Below are positions 5,981 through 8,557 of a stretch of 8,557 nt of DNA, piece by piece. The position numbers were made by a program, and so were the translations under genes. Under the pieces are notes generated by a model. That model saw only the letters and a list, made by a program, of their open reading frames with translations. It made no database searches and was not told the origin of the DNA. Source of the stretch: Bacteroidota bacterium. GTDB taxonomy: Bacteria; Bacteroidota; Bacteroidia; Chitinophagales; Saprospiraceae. The stretch spans positions 1-8,557 of the forward strand of contig JAGWYI010000148.1 in assembly GCA_018969455.1 (NCBI GenBank), written 5' to 3'. Numbering within the stretch: the first letter of the stretch is position 1; each line of letters starts with the position of its first letter.

Positions 5981-7033
5981 ATGAAATTTCGCCATTTACT
6001 CGATGGGATTTACCGTTTTCTGAACCTTCGGCCTGTGTATCACGGGCTGTTCTGGATGGTATTGTTTGGCGTCATGTTGTTTGATGGTTTGCAAAATGGC
6101 AGCAATTTGTGGTTTATGCTGGGCAATGAACTGATCGGCCTTTTTTTCTATGCCGTACTGGTTTATTTTAATCTATATTACCTGATCCCCAACTACCTGG
6201 CACGCCATGTTTTAACTTATATGGGCATGGTAATTTTATGCTGTGCACTCGTTACACCCATCGAAGTTTTTGCATTGTATCTCAAGTTGATGCATTTGCC
6301 TGTATATCGGAAAAATCTGATTGACGAGCAATTTGATTTTTTCCTGAGCAATTTTTTCGTCACCTTGCTTTCAACAGTTATGCGTTTGGTTATGGACTGG
6401 TGGCGGTACCAAAACGAAAAGCAGGTGCTGCTCACCCAAACCATTCAATCGGAACTTCGCTTTTTAAAAAGTCAAATCAATCCGCATTTTTTATTCAATA
6501 CCCTCAACAATTTATACGCCTTGACCCTGAAAAAAAGCGATCAGGCCCCCGAAATTGTACTCAAGCTATCGGAAATCATGCGCTACATGCTGTACGAATG
6601 CAATGAAAGAAGGGTGTTGCTTACCAAGGAAATTCAATACATCCACAATTACCTCGATCTGGAGCGTTTAAGACAGCCCAAAGAAGCCGATATTCGCTTT
6701 GTGACAACGGGCGAAATGAGCGATCAAATGGTTGCTCCCCTGCTTTTTGTGCCATTTTTGGAAAATAGTTTCAAACATGGCCTTAATCACCACATTCAAG
6801 GCGGCGGCTTCGTACGCTTGTATCTGCACGTGCGCGGGGAAGACCTTGAATTTGTCATTGAGAACAGCAAAGCCACCGAAGCAGTGCCGCGTCAACAACA
6901 TCCGCGCAGTGGAGGCATTGGGCTAACCAATGTACGTCAACGTCTGAATTTGTTATACCCCGACAACCACACCCTGGAAGTTTCCGATGAACCCAACCGT
7001 TTTGCAGTAACTCTACGGCTCAAAATGGTGTAA
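5981..7033 (+). CDS. LytS/YehU-type sensor histidine kinase (His_kinase + HATPase), 350 aa
   Basis: An inner-membrane sensor that autophosphorylates and passes phosphate to a LytTR regulator. About four membrane spans occupy residues 20-140 (roughly 20-38, 44-66, 77-101, 119-139), with no sizeable periplasmic sensor domain. A short cytoplasmic coil (about 143-163) leads to the His_kinase motif 'SQINPHFLFNTLNNLYAL' (164-181), with H169 as the predicted phosphorylated histidine. The ATP-binding domain shows the N-box 'PFLENSFKHG' (258-267) and G-box 'GGIGLTNVRQRL' (311-322). All key residues are intact and the length is typical of the Bacteroidota family. I chose ATG at 5981 because 'MKFRHLLDG' immediately precedes the first span; the 18-residue upstream extension to 5927 looks non-coding. 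The response regulator follows after 129 bp and is the likely partner. The stimulus is unknown. Confidence 0.94.
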   Translation: MKFRHLLDGIYRFLNLRPVYHGLFWMVLFGVMLFDGLQNGSNLWFMLGNELIGLFFYAVLVYFNLYYLIPNYLARHVLTYMGMVILCCALVTPIEVFALYLKLMHLPVYRKNLIDEQFDFFLSNFFVTLLSTVMRLVMDWWRYQNEKQVLLTQTIQSELRFLKSQINPHFLFNTLNNLYALTLKKSDQAPEIVLKLSEIMRYMLYECNERRVLLTKEIQYIHNYLDLERLRQPKEADIRFVTTGEMSDQMVAPLLFVPFLENSFKHGLNHHIQGGGFVRLYLHVRGEDLEFVIENSKATEAVPRQQHPRSGGIGLTNVRQRLNLLYPDNHTLEVSDEPNRFAVTLRLKMV

Positions 7034-7162
7034 ATCTTAGAATTCCTTTAAAATATACGCCTATTATAGGTGGATATGCGCTTTTTCTTTTCCAGTTGAA
7101 AGGGAAAATCTTACCTTAGTCCCGACCTAGGAGGCCGTTTAACAGAAACCCGTTTATTTGCT
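7034..7162. other. Kinase/regulator intergenic region
   Basis: This 129-bp gap holds the palindrome CCTATTATAGG (7060-7070), a loose TTTTCC/GGAAAA pair (about 7088-7108), a near-consensus -7 element TACCTTAG (7112-7119), and a purine-rich TAGGAGG about 25 nt before the regulator ATG, too far for a normal ribosome binding site. It suggests that the regulator can be transcribed from its own promoter, or that the spacer is a longer leader. Confidence 0.4.
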
Positions 7163-7909
7163 ATGTTGAATGTTTTAATTGTTGATGATGAGCCGCTTGC
7201 GCTTGATGTGCTCGAAACTTATATTGCGCAAATGCCAGAACTTAACCTGGTAAAACGATGCAGCAATGCACTGGAAGCCAACGAGGTGCTGCAAACGAAT
7301 ACGGTAGAATTGATGTTTCTGGATATTCAGATGCCTCAACTTACCGGGATTGATTTTGTCAAAACCCTGAAGCGCCCTCCTATGGTCGTTTTTACAACAG
7401 CTTATCCCAATTATGCCATCCAGGGTTTTGACCTGAATGCCCTGGATTATTTACTCAAACCGATCTCGCTGGAACGCTTTGTTAAAGCGGTAAACAAAGC
7501 GGTTGAACAATCCGATTTGCAACAACGGGAAACGCCCGCTGTAGTGCCCTCTACACCTGCCCCGCCCGGAAATGATGAGCTGGATTTTTTCTTTGTAAAG
7601 GCAGATAAAAAACTGGTTAAGGTGAACTTCGATGACATTATTTACATCGAAGGACTGAAAGATTATGTCATAATCCGCCTCCAAAATGGCAGGGTGATCA
7701 CCTTGCAAACCATGAAAAGCCTGGAAGACCGCCTTCCTGCAGGCCGTTTTAAACGCATTCACCGCTCCTACATTGTAGCCATGGACAAAATCACGGCCAT
7801 TGAAGGCAATATGGTGGAAGTTGCAGAAAAGAATGTTCCCAAGTTGTTGCCCATCGGCAAAAACTACCGCGACGAATTGTTGGATATGATAGACAAAAAC
7901 CGCCTGTAA
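7163..7909 (+). CDS. LytTR-family response regulator (REC + LytTR), 248 aa
   Basis: A cytoplasmic transcription regulator, predicted to be phosphorylated by the kinase upstream. The receiver domain (residues 1-115) has the acidic pair D8/D9, the phospho-acceptor D54 in 'LMFLDIQMPQLTG', the switch residue T78/T79 in 'VVFTTAYPNYA' and K99 in 'DYLLKPIS', all intact. A Pro/Thr-rich linker (about 122-136) leads to a LytTR DNA-binding domain (about 137-245) with the family hallmarks 'IIYIEGLKDYVIIRL' (159-173), 'LEDRLPAGRFKRIHRSYIV' (187-205) and the closing 'LLPIGKNYRDELL' (228-240). LytTR domains bind DNA through a beta fold, usually at paired direct repeats. The target genes cannot be read from this window. 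The stop is one base from the stop of the convergent cca gene. Confidence 0.96.
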   Translation: MLNVLIVDDEPLALDVLETYIAQMPELNLVKRCSNALEANEVLQTNTVELMFLDIQMPQLTGIDFVKTLKRPPMVVFTTAYPNYAIQGFDLNALDYLLKPISLERFVKAVNKAVEQSDLQQRETPAVVPSTPAPPGNDELDFFFVKADKKLVKVNFDDIIYIEGLKDYVIIRLQNGRVITLQTMKSLEDRLPAGRFKRIHRSYIVAMDKITAIEGNMVEVAEKNVPKLLPIGKNYRDELLDMIDKNRL

Positions 7910-7910
7910 A

Positions 7911-8557
7911 CTAGGAGTTTGCAAAGTCAGCCCGTTGTTTCAGGGGTTTCAGGCCCATTTTGAGGCCCGCCTCCAACATGTAGCCAAAGGCAGCTTCAAA
8001 ATCATTGGGCACCAGACCGTCAAGGATGGCCTCGCGTACTGCTGTTTTGATTTCCCCAACCGCACGTGAAGGCGACAGCCCAAAGGTTTCCATGATAACC
8101 TCTCCAGTAATGGGCGGTTGCCACAGACGTAGCCGGTCCTCTGCACTAACTTCTGCCATCCGTTCCTTAAGGTATTGATAACCATCCAGATAACGAACCA
8201 TCTTTTTCGGGTTCTTGGTGGTAATATCCGATTCACAGAGCATCATCAAATCGTCAATTTCCGGACCGGCATCGAAAAGCAAACGCCGAACCGCACTGTC
8301 GGTAACTTGTTCCTTGGTGAGGGATATGGGCCGCAGATGAAGTTTTACCATTTTTTGCACATATTCCATTTTAGAATCAAGCGGAAGGCGCAAATTACGG
8401 AATATTTTGGGCACCATATTCGCACCTACCCACTCGTGCCCGTGAAAGGTCCACCCCATTTCTTTATCATATCGCTTGGTTGCAGGCTTTGCAATGTCAT
8501 GCAACAAAGCAGCCCAACGCAACCAAATGTTGTTGCTGCGCTTGCACAGATTATCCA
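7911..8557 (-). CDS. cca: CCA-adding enzyme / tRNA nucleotidyltransferase with HD domain, C-terminal part, truncated by the window edge
   Basis: The enzyme adds or repairs the 3'-terminal CCA of tRNAs from CTP and ATP. Only the last 214 residues are visible. The frame is open to base 8557, reading 'DNLCKRSNNIWLRWAALLHD' at the edge, so the TTG codon at 8522 is not a real start. 'LLHDIAKPATKR' is the HD-motif of the fused HD domain; its partner histidines lie outside the window. Downstream, 'LMMLCESDITTKNP' and the closing block 'ITGEVIMETFGLSPSRAVGE' with 'AILDGLVPND' are characteristic of the long CCA enzymes with HD domains in Bacteroidota. The catalytic nucleotidyltransferase head is off the edge, so its integrity cannot be judged. 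The gene is convergent with the LytTR regulator, with no hairpin terminator in the 1-bp gap. A poly(A) polymerase paralogue is the main alternative. Confidence 0.93.
   Translation of the reverse strand, partial: DNLCKRSNNIWLRWAALLHDIAKPATKRYDKEMGWTFHGHEWVGANMVPKIFRNLRLPLDSKMEYVQKMVKLHLRPISLTKEQVTDSAVRRLLFDAGPEIDDLMMLCESDITTKNPKKMVRYLDGYQYLKERMAEVSAEDRLRLWQPPITGEVIMETFGLSPSRAVGEIKTAVREAILDGLVPNDFEAAFGYMLEAGLKMGLKPLKQRADFANS

Noticed and set aside
8520..8522. TTG as the start of the right-hand gene
   Set aside because: The frame continues upstream to the window edge with sequence typical of the CCA-adding enzyme (DNLCKRSNN), so the gene is cut by the edge rather than starting here.
1..8557. 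CRISPR array, insertion sequence, tRNA/rRNA gene or phage element
   Set aside because: No short regular repeats with unique spacers, no transposase or terminal inverted repeats, and no tRNA-like cloverleaf were seen. The only repeats are coding coiled-coil modules.

Overview
The window reads as chromosomal DNA from a member of the Bacteroidota. Reasons: a LytS-type histidine kinase paired with a LytTR response regulator of the form common in that phylum; a CBS-domain tail resembling Bacteroidota cystathionine beta-synthase; a signal peptide that appears to end just before a glutamine; a promoter matching the Bacteroidota -33/-7 consensus; and little Shine-Dalgarno signal before most starts. 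The species cannot be named from the sequence. Saprospiria or Chitinophagia relatives are a guess.

Layout. The 3' end of a CBS-domain gene (1-381, +) converges on a very long coiled-coil gene (3487-416, -), and the two share an 18-bp-stem bidirectional terminator that contains both stop codons. Upstream of the coiled-coil gene on the minus strand come a GT-C-type membrane glycosyltransferase (5079-3673) and folE, GTP cyclohydrolase I (5746-5150). A 234-bp divergent region with several small dyads separates folE from a sensor kinase (5981-7033, +), which is followed after 129 bp by its LytTR response regulator (7163-7909, +). The regulator converges, with a single base between stop codons, on the 3' part of the CCA-adding tRNA nucleotidyltransferase (8557-7911, -), which runs off the right edge.

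How the genes work together. Only the kinase and regulator form an obvious functional unit. folE (tetrahydrofolate or pterin synthesis) and cca (tRNA 3'-end maturation) are housekeeping genes. The glycosyltransferase and the coiled-coil protein lie in the same direction, but a 185-bp gap and a promoter-like sequence directly before the glycosyltransferase argue against a tightly coupled operon.

The most unusual object is the exported coiled-coil protein of 1023 residues. Its coil has a regular higher-order pattern: hydrophobic anchor residues are spaced 11-11-18, giving a 40-residue (120-bp) super-repeat. It recurs about 15 times, twice with one extra hendecad and once with a hendecad shortened to a heptad. 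The coil then ends in seven plain hendecads and a canonical heptad cap. I do not recognise a named family for it. No mobile element, CRISPR array, tRNA or rRNA gene was seen.
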